NCBI RefSeq assembly: GCF_020382885.2
Contig: NC_058496.1
Location: 600,001 to 664,000 of the forward strand
From: Scatophagus argus
Lineage: Eukaryota; Chordata; Actinopteri; Scatophagidae
DNA: 64,000 bases
Direction of reading: 5' to 3'
Positions 23,841 through 35,457 of this stretch are shown piece by piece; the first letter of the stretch is position 1; each line of letters starts with the position of its first letter. The position numbers were made by a program, and so were the translations under genes. A model generated the notes under the pieces. It saw only the letters and a program-made list of their open reading frames with translations. It ran no database searches and was not told where the DNA came from.

Positions 23841-26800
23841 ATGTGGATGTGGCGTAGCTTCCTGTGTGTGTCTGTGGTCTGTGGTCTGGCTCTGGACTCC
23901 AACACCATCAGATCCTCCAAAGAGGTGATGCTGCACAGCTCTGAGCTCCCGGTAAGACGACCAGTACTTCACTGTAGTATTTCCACCTGTGCCGCACCAG
24001 ATGTACATCGAGTTACTGCTGCCGTCTCTTTCCTCTGGGTGTTTATTTGTACATAAACAACAGAGAAAATAAAGAAATAGCAGTTTTAACATAATAAATG
24101 CAGCTTTATTGTTTCACCACTAACTGGAGTTCAGAAGAGGGACCTGGTCTTGTACTCTGTCACTTTATGATGTTTCCAGTCAGGGTTTCTGTTGATCCTC
24201 CGTCGTTTCTCGGCTTTCTTCACCACACTGGAGACGTGATGTCCACCACCTGCTCCGCCTCAGCCCCCACGTGGTTCACATGAGGGTCCTCTCCATGTGA
24301 GGGACGCAGTCGGGGGGGACGCAGCCCTGGGGGGTCTGACTGCCAGTCTGAACCGCCTGAGGTCTGTTTGTAGTCAGGTCTAATATTCCGTGTGGGCTCC
24401 TCAAGCCCAGAGAGTTCAGGTTTCCAGCCGGTTTCATGGGGAGCCAACAAACAGCATTCTGATGTGGTGCAGGATCCTCTGTGGACCTGTTGACCCTGAA
24501 AGCACACTGGTGAGGGTCCACGCTGACTGGGATGTTGTTTGTGATGTGCTGGAGAGCCAGTTTCAGCAGAATAAGGGTGGTGCCACAGGGGTCAGCCGTT
24601 CAGACGGGGGACGACGGCCGTCTGTCCCGAGGCAGCTGTCTGTCATGTATTAAAGATGTCAGTAACGCCATCAGCTGAGCGGCGTGCGAGTTCAGTACAC
24701 AGCCAGGTTCAGCAGCTCTCAGTCCCTCTCACAGGGTCCCGGTCCCCTCAGCGTGGACGCTGGCGGCCTTCAGGCCTCTGGAGGTGCAGCAGACTTTACA
24801 GCTGACTCAGCGGATCGTGTGTTCAGTCACATGACCTGACGAGCTGAACACACGATGGAGCCGCTGCCTGCCATGTTTCTTTGGTGCTCTTGGGGTCGAG
24901 GTCTGTTCCCAGTCCCTGCTGATGCCTCCAGGGTTTCCGGCCTCACCCCTCCGTTCATCCAGGCGTCCTGGCTGGGGAATCATTTTAGTTTCCTTGTCCT
25001 CACATGTCCCAGGTCTCACTGACAGTCTGACCCTTTTGTCAGCCGGGAGGAAGTTGACAGGAGAAGCAGGGAAATGTGGTCTGATTGGCCGAAAACATGA
25101 CGAGGCAGGGCTTTGTACTTGAGAGGAATGTTTATATAAACCTGTTCCAGGTCCTGGAACATGATGGTGTGCTGAGGGAAAAACAGTTCTGAGGTCAGTT
25201 TGAGCAACATCACCAGCCACAATTTAAAAGATTCAGGTGTCTCAGGTGAGTGCGCTTTGTGAAAACTGAAGCAGGGGATGACTGGCAGTTACAGGTGTGG
25301 CTGCAGTAACTGTGGGTACTTCAGTGGTGGAACTAGTTGTAGTAATATTAGCATTAGTTTATTTGTGACATAATAATTTAATAAAGAATAAGATCAGTAG
25401 TAGCAGTACAACAGTGGCATAGTACTAGTTGTATTAGCATAGTAGTAGAAGCAGTATTAGAAGTACATGGCCACAAGTGGCAGCAGTAGCAGGAGAAGAA
25501 TACTAGTATCAGTTGCATTTGTAGTAAAGATACTTGTACTAGAAATAGTTACTGTGGCAACAGTCATTTTGGTAGTAACTGTAATATTATCAGTGCAAAT
25601 ATCAGCAGTAATACTTTGTATAATACTAGTAGTAATTCAGTACCTGTAACAGAAACAGTAGTACTACTAGCAAAAGGTAGAAGTCATAGAATACTTGTAG
25701 CAGTAGCAGTGAAAGTAGAAGTCACTTGGTGGTAAGAGTATAAGCTACTGGTAAAAGTATTTTAGTTGCAGCAGTATTAAGTAGTTGTGCATTACTACGA
25801 GTGGTAAATGAAGTAGAAGATTTAGAAAACTATCGATAACTTCAGTGTTATTGGTACTTGTAGAAGTAGAAAGAGTAGCAACAGTAGTATTAACTGCAAC
25901 TGCAATAATAATAACTTAAGCAGTAGTGTTTTTGTAGTAGTACATTAACAGTCCTACTAGTAAAGTAGCAGTAGTGTTAGTAACCTCTGGTGATATAAGG
26001 AGTGTCAGTAGTGTTCATACCATCAGCAGTGGTGAAAATAGTTGTGATGGAAATTTTGTATGCTTTGTGGTAACAATGACATAATGTTTACTTTTACCTC
26101 ATACTCAATGTAGTTAATGTGTAGCTTTAGTTGTGTAGTGTTACAGTGACTGAGTAACGACCCGGTGAACTGACTCTTACAGCCCCGTTCTAAATAACAT
26201 GCTGGGTACAGCAGAGGGCAGGAAGAGATCTTCATCCCACAGGAGATAAACCTGAACTGGGTGCTAACAGGTACTGCATCCTGTCTGTTTGTCCTTCAAC
26301 CTGTGAAGGAATGTGTTTGAAGCTCCAAACAAAGAACCACAGACACATCGGAAAGAACAAAATGAGATGAAGCCTTCAGTCAGGGGGCTCAGCTCTGAAC
26401 TGCTTGCTGCCGTGTGGTTCTGAGTGTTGCCTCGTCTCTACGGAGATTAAAACATTTTGGTGCAGGCTATCTTCTGGATTTGTTGTGTTTTCCTTTGCTT
26501 AACTCACTACAGGCAGACAGGAAATTTCCGTAACATGGTAACATCAGTAGTAGTTGTACTGCGGTACTTAGTTCTTAGCAGTAGCAGGATATTCTCGTGA
26601 ACCTCGGCTGCTAGCTGTTAGCCTGATGTTAGCCGTTAGCTTGCTGCTAACGCTCTTGGTGCTCCTCTCTAACCAACAGGCCCAAAACAACAACCTCTAA
26701 CTTTTATTATACTAAACTGATGGAATTAATTCATGATTTATTTTGTGAACTGAGGTTATTGATCTTAATTCAAGTGGAAAAACCTGTTCCTCAGGATGGG

Positions 26801-27540
26801 TCCCATGGCTCCCAGGTGGAGCGTCCCGTACGGCGCCAGACGGAGACCAAGTTCAACTCCCATCGTGAATCAACACCTGCATGTTCAACACCTGACTGCT
26901 ACGTACCTGAGGTCAGTGGCAGGCGGGACAGGACACACACTCAGAGACGTGAATATCTCTTATCTTATAACAAGCCACTGAAGACGGCTTATGGTTTATT
27001 CGTCTGTCTGTCTGTCATCAGAGGTGGGGGTGCAGTAACAGGGCTCAGAGGAGACCGTCCTCTCAGGACAGACAGATGGACAGACACGGGGACACAGAGA
27101 CAGACATTCAGAGCAACACAGGCGGCTTCAACCGCACAAAAGGTGAGTGACTGGCAGTCGTCTTTGCGTCCCAGAATGCACTGCGGTTTGTAAGCTCTGC
27201 CGTGAGGACCACTGATTTGTGTCCGTGTCTCGCAGCTCCGGAGATGTCGAGCTGCGTGCGGTCAGGCGACTGTGCGGCCGGCCTGTGCTGCGTCCGGTAT
27301 CTGACCGGCAAACGGTGTCAGAGGATCCCGGTGGAGGGCGAGGCCTGTCTGCTGCGAGGGTCCACCAAACTCAGGAGGAAGCTGGGACGCTGCGACTGTG
27401 ACGCGGGCCTGTCCTGCACCGCCGTCAGCCGGTCAGGGAAGAGCAAAGGTCAGGGGGTGTGTCGGCCCCGCCAGACCCAGGGCCAAAGGAAAACAAGGCA
27501 TTCTGGGAAGAAGAGGAGGACCGCAGAGAGAAGCTGCTGA
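23841..27540 (+). CDS. Secreted dickkopf-family protein (dkk4-like) with Cys-2 domain; Cys-1 domain not found
   Basis: Dickkopf proteins are secreted Wnt modulators whose Cys-2 domain binds LRP5/6. Exon 23841-23951 encodes a signal peptide (MWMWRSFLCVSVVCGLA) and LDSNTIRSSKEV, very like the mature start of DKK4. The last exon, 27236-27540, encodes ten cysteines in the colipase-fold order: SSCVRSGDCAAGLCC, KRCQRI, EGEAC, GRCDCDAGLSC and GVC. A very basic tail (RKTRHSGKKRRTAERSC) follows. Exon 27022-27142 links in phase. A weaker in-phase candidate is 26795-26911; with it the protein is 217 aa. No exon encodes the usual Cys-1 motif (CC-P-G). The common DKK segment RHFW-K is replaced by RYLT-K, so receptor binding may differ. 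Family placement is fairly sure; the orthologue and middle exons are not. Confidence 0.7.
24130..25220 (-). mobile_element. Decayed non-LTR retrotransposon (LINE) reverse-transcriptase remnant
   Basis: Read on the minus strand, broken frames give VDPHQCAFRVNRSTEDPA, the usual fish LINE motif around LDP-QFAYR-NRSTDDA. Upstream pieces resemble the preceding RT region (AQLMALLTSLIHDRQLP). Downstream is a VVKKAEKRRR-like segment after the strand's HVNHVGAEAEQVVD. Stops and frameshifts are frequent, so it is dead. It occupies intron 1 of the dickkopf gene in antisense. Confidence 0.65.
25300..26030. repeat. Degenerate (AGT)n/(AGC)n-rich low-complexity tract
   Basis: About 700 bp is dominated by AGTAGTAGCAGTATT-type triplets with many substitutions and no clean array. 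It is noncoding and lies in the dickkopf intron. It looks like an old decayed trinucleotide expansion. Confidence 0.75.
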
Positions 27541-28109
27541 CGCGTTCACAACAAACTCTGTAGAATTTGTGCACTTTTAATTTAAAGCTTGGTTCAGCAT
27601 GTAGAAAAATGCCGCTTGAATCTCAGAATTCTCTCATGGTCAAGTTTACGTCATCACCCTCGGCGGCCATGTTGGAGGTTGAGGCCATTCCTGTTGCTGT
27701 AGATAATAGGCTTGTTTGAGATGAGCTGAAAGTAGACGAGAGTAGTCGACTGCAGTCGGAGGAGGAGTCAGCAAACTGCCTGAAGTCCAGCAGCTTTCAA
27801 ACGGTGGAAGAGGCATCAGAGTCCTGCGTGCGATGAAACGAACGGAACGGGACGGGGACCGCCTCCTGACTCATCACCTTACAGATCACCTAGGAAACGT
27901 GACGCTTTATTAACGTGTCTACAACACGGCGTCTGTACGAGAGCCGTGATGTGCTTCAGTCCGAATCAGAAGAACCGTTCAGCCATTTGTGTCTGATGTC
28001 GCCGCCGCCAGATGAATGTTTTCCTCTTCATCAGGGCCTGCAGTAACACTTTAAAAGGTTTTCTCCAATACTCTTCTTTTAGTCAGTAAAAGTTTCTATA
28101 TTACATTAC

Positions 28110-28115
28110 AATAAA
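28110..28115 (+). terminator. Candidate polyadenylation signal of the dickkopf-family gene
   Basis: AATAAA occurs in TTACAATAAAGAGTC, 570 bp past the stop codon at 27540. It is the first good match downstream on the plus strand. Confidence 0.5.
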
Positions 28116-28364
28116 GAGTCAATATGACTGTGACCGCTGTGATTTTATTGTCCTTAAGTCTTATTAAAGAGGCTCCACAAAATTGCTGCTTATTTCCTGG
28201 TACTCATTTAGCTGCTGGAGAAGAAAAGTCTGAGTTTATATTGAACGTCAGCCTGATGTTTAATCTGGTGAGGACACTTACAGTTAGGCCGCAAACGCAG
28301 CCGAGTAGAAAATACATTCATACAAGTACACACCAGCACTGCAGTAAATATAATTGTTCTTTAT

Positions 28365-28427
28365 TTTATTGACGTTATTAATCCCAAACTGGGAAATGAC
28401 TTCTCTGCATTTCACCGTCACTGACTG

Positions 28428-28465
<38 letters not shown>

Positions 28466-28682
28466 GAAACACAGGAGCAGTGGGCTGCCATGTCAGGCGC
28501 CCGAGGAGCACGTTGGGGGTTAAGTGCCTTGCTCAAGGGCACATACGCTGACTAATGGAGGGGGGGAGCATTTCCTTATTAATTAATCACTCCACCACAC
28601 CCAAATTTTTCCTGCCAGTCCGGGGGGGAATGGAACCGGCGACCCTCCGGTCACAAGCCGCTTCTCCAACTTCGAGGCCAAA
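28365..28682. repeat. Second copy of the LINE-tail repeat
   Basis: This matches 5719-5991: TTATTAATCCCAAACTGGGAA, TGACTTCTCTGCATTTCA, TAAGTGCCTTGCTCAAGGG and GGTCACAAGCCGCTTCTCC. It contains its own (CA)n run at 28432-28462, and no MITE is present here. Confidence 0.8.
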
Positions 28683-28689
28683 TCCTGTA

Positions 28690-29790
28690 TTTACAGAACT
28701 ATTTACCGTTTTAACAAAGTAATTAAACTTAAAACACATCCTCTCAGTTTATCAGTCATCAGAGGTTCCAGATTTTAAACTGAGTTGAGTCTTTCTTGTT
28801 GCTGTATTTGACTGCCCAGCAGCAGATTGCACAGGTGAAGAGCTCCCCCTGGTGGGCACATCACACCTCCGTCTGTCAGTGTGAATCAACATGGGATCCG
28901 TTCAGTCTGAGCAGACGTGGTTTTGGTTGTTTTCACAAATCTCTTAAGGTTTAGTGAAAACATCAGGATCTGCTGGTTGCAGCCGGCTTATCCAGAACAG
29001 ACGTTATACTACATGGGAAAACACAACAAAATGGAGGCTGATACTGTGAGCACAGCATGAAGGAACAAACAGAAAACCTGATGATTAACCAGTGATGTCA
29101 TCTTCACCCGCCTGTGGCTCTCAGGACAGGAACAGCATTATTTTAGCTCCGTTAGCCGAGCTGAAGACGAGGGTGCAGATCTCAGCAGGATAACTTCCTG
29201 ACAACCGCAGTCACTGAGCAGGTGTTCATTCTGATGACCCGACCCAGGATTTCATCTGACCAGTCAGACCGTTCGACACATCGGCTGTCTCTCATTTTGT
29301 GGTGAACTGTCCCTTTAAATGCATGTTCCAGACTCAAAGCAGCAGACGTCATTAGGACACGAGCAGATCTGACTGGTCCACCACAGAAAATCTGAAAACA
29401 TGCATCGTGAACATGACATCAAGAGCAGAACTGAAAGACAAAATGAGGACAGGAGCTCCAGGATACTCTGATGTCATCTCCCAGACAGCTGATTGGTCAG
29501 AAGGTGGTGCTGTTACACACACACACACCTTGACGCGTCACTGCAGTCGTTTCCAAACCAAACTACTGAAACCAGCTGCTTCAGCCGGACTTCACCTTTG
29601 TGACCCGCCTGAAACCAGGAACGTTCACCGTGGTCACCTCAGGAGGTTCAGAGCCTCACGTGGTCGCTGATGAAGCCCGACTGAAGGTCCACCGTGTCAG
29701 CTTTGAGACCTTCCTCCATAAATAACCTTAACTCTGAAAAGCTTTCACAACTTCCTGTATCCAAAATAAAAACACAATTCATTCAAGGCA
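28690..29790. other. Dickkopf-ppia convergent spacer
   Basis: No gene, RNA or clear mobile element is supported in this 1.1 kb. Short open frames (for example 29407-29670) have no recognisable domain. It separates the 3' ends of the two genes. Confidence 0.5.
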
Positions 29791-29798
29791 ACATTTCG

Positions 29799-29804
29799 TT
29801 TATT
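29799..29804 (-). terminator. ppia: Candidate ppia polyadenylation signal
   Basis: TTTATT on the plus strand reads AATAAA on the minus strand, 257 bp past the ppia stop codon. This fits a short cyclophilin A 3' UTR. Confidence 0.55.
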
Positions 29805-30060
29805 TTCTTCATTTTTTTTTTTACTTAACAAAAACCGTCAGGACTTGGAAAAAAAACGTTAATGCAAAAGAAACTTTGAAGGCAAGTCACAAATGCAGCA
29901 ACATAATTTCAACATGAACTGAATAAAAAAGGGGTGGGGGGGTGGGGGGGGTGAGTTTATTCTTCAATAGGAATGTTGAATGGCAGCAGGGTGGGGTGGG
30001 TGGAGCCTACAGGGGGTGGGGGTGGCTACAGGGTGAGCAGACGGGTTTTGGCGCTGGAGC

Positions 30061-33000
30061 TCAGAGCTGCCCGCAGTCGGCGATGGCGATCTTGGCCGAG
30101 GTCTTGCCGCTCTGGCTGCCCTTGGCCTCCATCTTCCTGACCACGTCCATCCCCTCAATGACGATCCCGAACACCACGTGCTTCCCGTCGAGCCTGCGGG
30201 CGGACAGATGTCAGTAAGCGCCGACAGCGTCGGGACCAACCGGACGCCAAACAAAGACACGACGCAGGAGGTCTGCAGTCACGACCACGAGGTGAAGGTG
30301 CTTTTCAGAGATCGATTACTGATCAGAGTTCAGAAGCTTAACGATCATCTGAATCTGGTTTTTGGCCAGTTGCCCATAAAATAACGTAAAAGTCCTCTAC
30401 GCTGACTAATAGTCACCTCCGTCTGCTGTCTCCACCCTGACTCAAAGTCTAGCCCACAGCACCATCTGATTGGTCACACGTCACAAACAGTCAATCAAAC
30501 TGGACTCTGAACGTGAAGTAGAAATACACAAACTACAACAAGAACTTTGTACTCAGTAAATTAAATCGGATTTAACTTCCTTTTGGGAGGAAGACCAGCA
30601 GGTTCAGCTGGCCAATCAGGCAGAGAGAAAAACATGCCAAGCAGCCAATCACTGATTGGTAACTTATTCCATTTGTTCCACATTAAATTCATGTGTTGTT
30701 TCCCGTCACAGCCAACACACATGGACTTTGTTCTGACAGTTTGACAGTTTATTTGAAAGTCATCTTTAAAATCTTTTGTGTGATCAGACAAAACACGAAG
30801 TCCCAACACTCTGGCTGCAGGTGTGTATGTGTGTGTGTGCGTGTGCGTGTGTGTGTGTTCTTACCACTGTGTCTGGGATGTGCAGATGAAGAACTGGGAC
30901 CCGTTGGTGTTGGGGCCAGCGTTGGCCATGGACAGGATGCCGGGGCCAGTGTGCTTCAGGGTGAAGTTCTCATCAGCAAACTTGTTGCCATAGATGGACT
31001 TTCCTCCAGTTCCATTGTGGTTGGTGAAGTCGCCTCCCTGCATGTTGAACAAATCAAACGCACACACGGGTGTCAGTTTCAGCTGGTGATGTAAAGGGCT
31101 TAAAGTCGAGACCTGAAATGATTTGCTGTGGCACAAAATAAAAAGTTTTGTTCAATCATTTGTCTTTTTAAATATCATCTTGTTCCTCCTTTTCTAAAAC
31201 CATCAGCTGAATCTCAGACAAAAGTCTGAAGACGCCCGACATCTTGACATTTTACACACAAACCATCATCAAATTGTTGAAGTCCAGAAGAAAATGAGAG
31301 AAATGATTTCAGCAACTGTTAGTCACTGAACACAAGCAGCATATGATCACATTACAGCTCAGCAACACAAAGAAACAAAGTGTGACTTCTCATCACCTGG
31401 CACATGAACTGGGGGATGATGCGGTGGAAGATGGAGCCCTTGTAGCCGAAGCCCTTCTCGCCGGTGCAGAGGGCACGGAAGTTTTCAGCAGTCTTAGGCA
31501 CCACGTCGGCATTGAGCTGCAGAATCAAAAAACAACCAGTCAGTCTGTTCTGAGCAAACACCAAGAAGTCGTTAGCCCGCAGCACCGACACAAAGACACG
31601 ACTCCTTCAGAGTAAAAGTTGTGAAATCATCATCAGTCCATGTAGTAACACTTGGCTTGTTGCCCTCCGGGCGCAGACTGGAGACCAGAGCAGGCTGAGA
31701 TACTGTGCACTTTGTTCTGTGTAGCAACTGATTGTATAACCCGTCTACATGGAGGGAAAGACCGGCATGTGACACCAGCCGACTTCAGTCCGGAGGCAAA
31801 CGGAGCCTCCCTGCAGCACTAAAACCCAAATGACATCCTTATCATTTTAGCCTGATTACGTCACGGCTGTCGTTTCAGTCAGTAAATCAAAGTGCAACAG
31901 TGAAAGTCAAACCAAGTTTGAGCACACCTTTGGTAGCCTGCAGGCAGCACTTCCAGCCTTCCTGCAGAACAAGTTGGATGTGGTTGGTGTGTGCCGACTG
32001 TGTGTTGTTACGCTCCACTGCAGCACACTGGGATCCCTGCATGCCCTGCACAGCAGTGACGCTACCATGCAAGTATGTTGAGACGGGGGGGGGGGGGCTG
32101 CAGCAGACAGGCTGATCTCAGAACAGCCCTGTGCAGCCTTTCACCTGCTCTGCAGTAACGGAAACCAGAGCTCCACCGTTCAGCAGCTGTCTGACACTGA
32201 AGCTCTGATTACCCTCAACACGCACGGCCAAAAATGAAAGACTCCCCCGTTGGCTGGCGCGGCCGAGCTCAAACTTAGCTCGAAGCTCGAGCCAGAGATC
32301 GGGAACGCCCATAATGGGGCACAGGTCCCGTGTGCACAAAATGGCTGGATGCTAACATGCTAACAGCTTTTAGCTTGCACTTGGCTTCGCGGAAACGGGC
32401 GGATATAAATAGCCTACGTGACAATGGCTGCATTGTCCGTTATGTAACACACTCAGGCGCTGTGGGTACTGAGGACTAAAGGTGTCGTGAGCGCTTCCAC
32501 CATCTCCCCACGCCGCATTTCTTAAATCATATCGACAAGCCCCCCCCCCACCCCCCTCCTTTCTCCGACAGCCCCGTGGAACTTTCCAGAAGTGCCCCGT
32601 CTGACCAGAACAACCGGCGCGGTTAGGCGAACACGTTGAGCGCCGTGAGCAGATCATCGTGTAATTTTTACACTGGGCTGTGGTCGACGTCCTTAAACAT
32701 ACAGACTTAAAACTGTAGCCGCAGGGCTCGAGTTTCTTCACTGACGACAGCGGTGGTTTCCCGGGATCGCCTGAAGGCCGCGAAACGCTGCAACAAAGAG
32801 CAGCACGAGCTGCGTGCTGCGCACAAGTCGTCCTTTATGTGCGCAGCTAACTGCGCCCTGTATGTGCAGTTAGCTGCGCGCGGCGGGGGCAAACTACTCC
32901 CTGAACACCGTAACGTTATCGCTTCGTGACTCAAACATGGGCCGCAGGCCTTTAACGGCTCTTCAGGGGACAAACCCTGCTGCAGTTCACTGCAACCCGA

Positions 33001-33574
33001 AGGTCTGAAGTATTGGCTGAATTCCATTTTGTCACAGTGGAAACCGCCGAAACGGCAGCTGAACATGTCCGCTTTTGCGGATGTTAACGTGACACGACTC
33101 AGCCTACAATAAGCATTTAGATAAACTGTCGTTACGCCTCGAGTGTGAGTAACGTCCCCAGTAACTGCAGAGGAATAAAACTGCATCTGCACCAACGCTG
33201 AGAGCGAGAAGCCTCCCTATCCGGTCCCGTTAGCCAGCGCCGCTGGCTTCCAGCCACACACACGTGCACATGGTCCGTCCAAGACAACCGACTGACAGCT
33301 CGATTCGCGTCTGGTGCGCTAAATGAAGTGACGGCAGACAGCTGAGACCCGGGATTGCATGTCTGCGGTCAAATTTAACTTAACGTCCACAAAAGCACAA
33401 AGCAGGGCAGGCTAACGGAGACTCCGCGGTGTCTGGTGACCGCAGGCTATGATGAACCACCTCCTCCGTTAACGGCTACACTTCGCTTTACAGAAACCAG
33501 TTTACCTCCATCACAATCCGGCCCAAGGGTGCGCCGTTGGCGGTGATATCGAAGAAGACCCTAGGTTTGGCCAT
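30061..33574 (-). CDS. ppia: Peptidyl-prolyl cis-trans isomerase A (cyclophilin A), complete, 164 aa
   Basis: A cytosolic folding enzyme and the cyclosporin A receptor. Four exons in transcript order are 33574-33506, 31516-31397, 31037-30865 and 30193-30061, 495 nt with phases intact. Numbering matches human PPIA exactly. Active-site residues are present as R55 (FHR), F60, M61 and Q63 (IIPQFMCQ), Q111, F113, W121, L122 and H126 ([11 protein letters not shown]). The N-terminus [14 protein letters not shown] and C-terminus IAIADCGQL are typical of fish cyclophilin A. Exon 2 (120 nt) covers what is, as I recall, two exons in mammals. Intron 1 is about 2 kb and starts in a CpG-rich zone. Because introns are present, this is the functional locus and not a retrocopy. 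The teleost a or b paralogue cannot be assigned here. Confidence 0.97.
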
Positions 33575-33589
33575 TTCAGCAAGCTGAAG

Positions 33590-33770
33590 CGGAACGGATG
33601 GACTGAACGGCTTTCCGGCGAGAGGATTCGGGTGGCCACAAGGAACCGAAAAAGATGGAGGGATGCGGATTAAGTTTATATAACAGGCCGGTGGGCGGTA
33701 TAAACGGGCCAATATGCGTCGCTCGGGAATTTGACTGGCACCCGCGGTAGCGAATCAGCAGCCAGAGCAG
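33590..33770 (-). promoter_or_regulatory. ppia: ppia promoter: TATA box, GC box and CCAAT-type motifs
   Basis: On the minus strand CCTGTTATATAAACTTAAT supplies a TATA box at about 33672-33684, roughly 100 bp before the ATG. Upstream are CCCGTTTATACCGCCCACC (a GC box) and an inverted CCAAT (ATATTGGCCC, about 33706-33715). The surrounding 32.5-34.5 kb is GC- and CpG-rich, as expected for a housekeeping gene. Confidence 0.7.
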
Positions 33771-34519
33771 TTGACCCTCTCTTTTTACTGGTCACGACAG
33801 GGAAAGACACATTTCACGGTGTGTTTGATTCGTATCTCACAATTGACCGCTTCAGCGGAGGTTGTCCGTTCACGGGGTAGTCATACGACGCGAGTCAGAC
33901 AACACCGCCCCTTCACGTTGCCCCGGTGAAACAATTGAACTCACGAGCCCCGGAACAGCGCGCGCCGCGGATCAGTGGCAGCTTGGACACCCAATGCTCG
34001 AAGCGCACGCGGTTGGTTAACGTCAAGTCCCGCAGTCAGCGCTCGTTCCCGTCGGCAGGAGAAAATATGTGCGCGCGATCAAGTGTTCAGGGCGCGGCCC
34101 GTCCTGGTCCCGCACAAAGTCTGTGGCGCTGAAAACCACAATGAAGTCCCGTCAATGAAACTTTGAACAGCAGCAGCAGCAGCACTCGGTCCTTCCAGCC
34201 GTGTTTCCTGTTAACGCTGTTTGACACAATCACGTGTAACCGCCTGAGAGTCGTTCTTGTTCTGTTATAATCTGGTCTGCTTGTTCACTTTCACGGGTTA
34301 ACACGGACCGCCGTGGTCCCTGATGTGAAGCGGGCGGTTCGGACCAGCCTGCTGTGTGAGGCCTCCTGACGCAGCGGCTCCTCTCGGGTTTCCAGTGGAG
34401 CTGCTGATGGTGCTGATATCGATCAGTGACCTTTAATGACCTTTGATGCCTCGTGGTTGACGCGCGCTGCGGCGCCGCGAGGGGCGGTCCAGGCCCCGTC
34501 ACCCACTGAGGACCGAATG

Positions 34520-35455
34520 CAGACTTTGACCCCGTAAAGTGGATGGAACAAGCGGAGGGTTTTTACAGCCAGAAGTGAAGACATGAAGAATGAGTGTTCA
34601 AATTAATGAGCAAACGATTATGTAATTTAATGTTGAATTATCAGTATAATTAAATAAACCACAAATTGGATATTAAAAATATAAATGTTATATTTATTTG
34701 TCTGTTTATTGAGTAAATAGATGAGAAAAATAGAAGTCATTCAGCAAATTTCTCAGAGAATTTCTGTTGGCGTTTATTCTCATGAAGATGAATGAGATGT
34801 TCACTGGGCACAAACTGAAGCTGAACCACCAGGACCTGAACCTGGAGTCCTGCTGATCTCTGACGGTCTCTCTAACTCTAACTGACACCAGGACTCAATG
34901 AAAGTGGACATCAGCAGGTAACACATTACTCTGTGCAGTTATGTTTGAAGTGATTTACATTTGTCTAATCATTCATGTATTCATCAAATTGTTCCAGCCA
35001 TGAAACCCTCCATATTCAGTTTTGGTTTTGTGTGTGAATCCTTTTCTTCAGTTATTTGTGTGGTTTATATAACATGAAGCTGGATCTGGAAGTTACTTGA
35101 CTTGGTGCTTAAAAAGAGAACCGCTGATTACTATGTGGACTCTTACTGTGACTCTTCCACGGATGGGATCAATAATGTTGGGATCAACACATCAGCAACT
35201 TGTCCAGCAGTCACAGATGAACCGTGTGTGCCAGACTTCATTAAAAGCATCACATGACCTCATCTGTGTGTCTTTCCAGTGTTTATTAAATTACAAAGGT
35301 TATTATTATTATTATTATTATTATTACTGTTAATAGCATCCTTACTGAATCATACAGTGTGATCATGTACAGTTTCATCTTTCCCAGAAGCCAGCGAACT
35401 CACTGGGACACGGAGACGCCACCGCCGTCTGGACTGACTTTACAACATCCAGAAC
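34520..35455. other. Intergenic, ppia upstream side
   Basis: AT-rich sequence with an (ATT)n run at about 35302-35328. No exon, RNA or transposon is supported. Confidence 0.5.
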
Positions 35456-35457
35456 AA

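Noticed and set aside
24220-24521. Protein-coding gene from minus-strand frames of 81-95 codons
   Set aside because: These are pieces of a broken LINE reverse transcriptase, not an intact host gene.
31887-34502. Additional small genes in the GC-rich ppia intron 1 and promoter
   Set aside because: The frames have no recognisable domains or splice support and are explained by high GC content, which lowers stop frequency.
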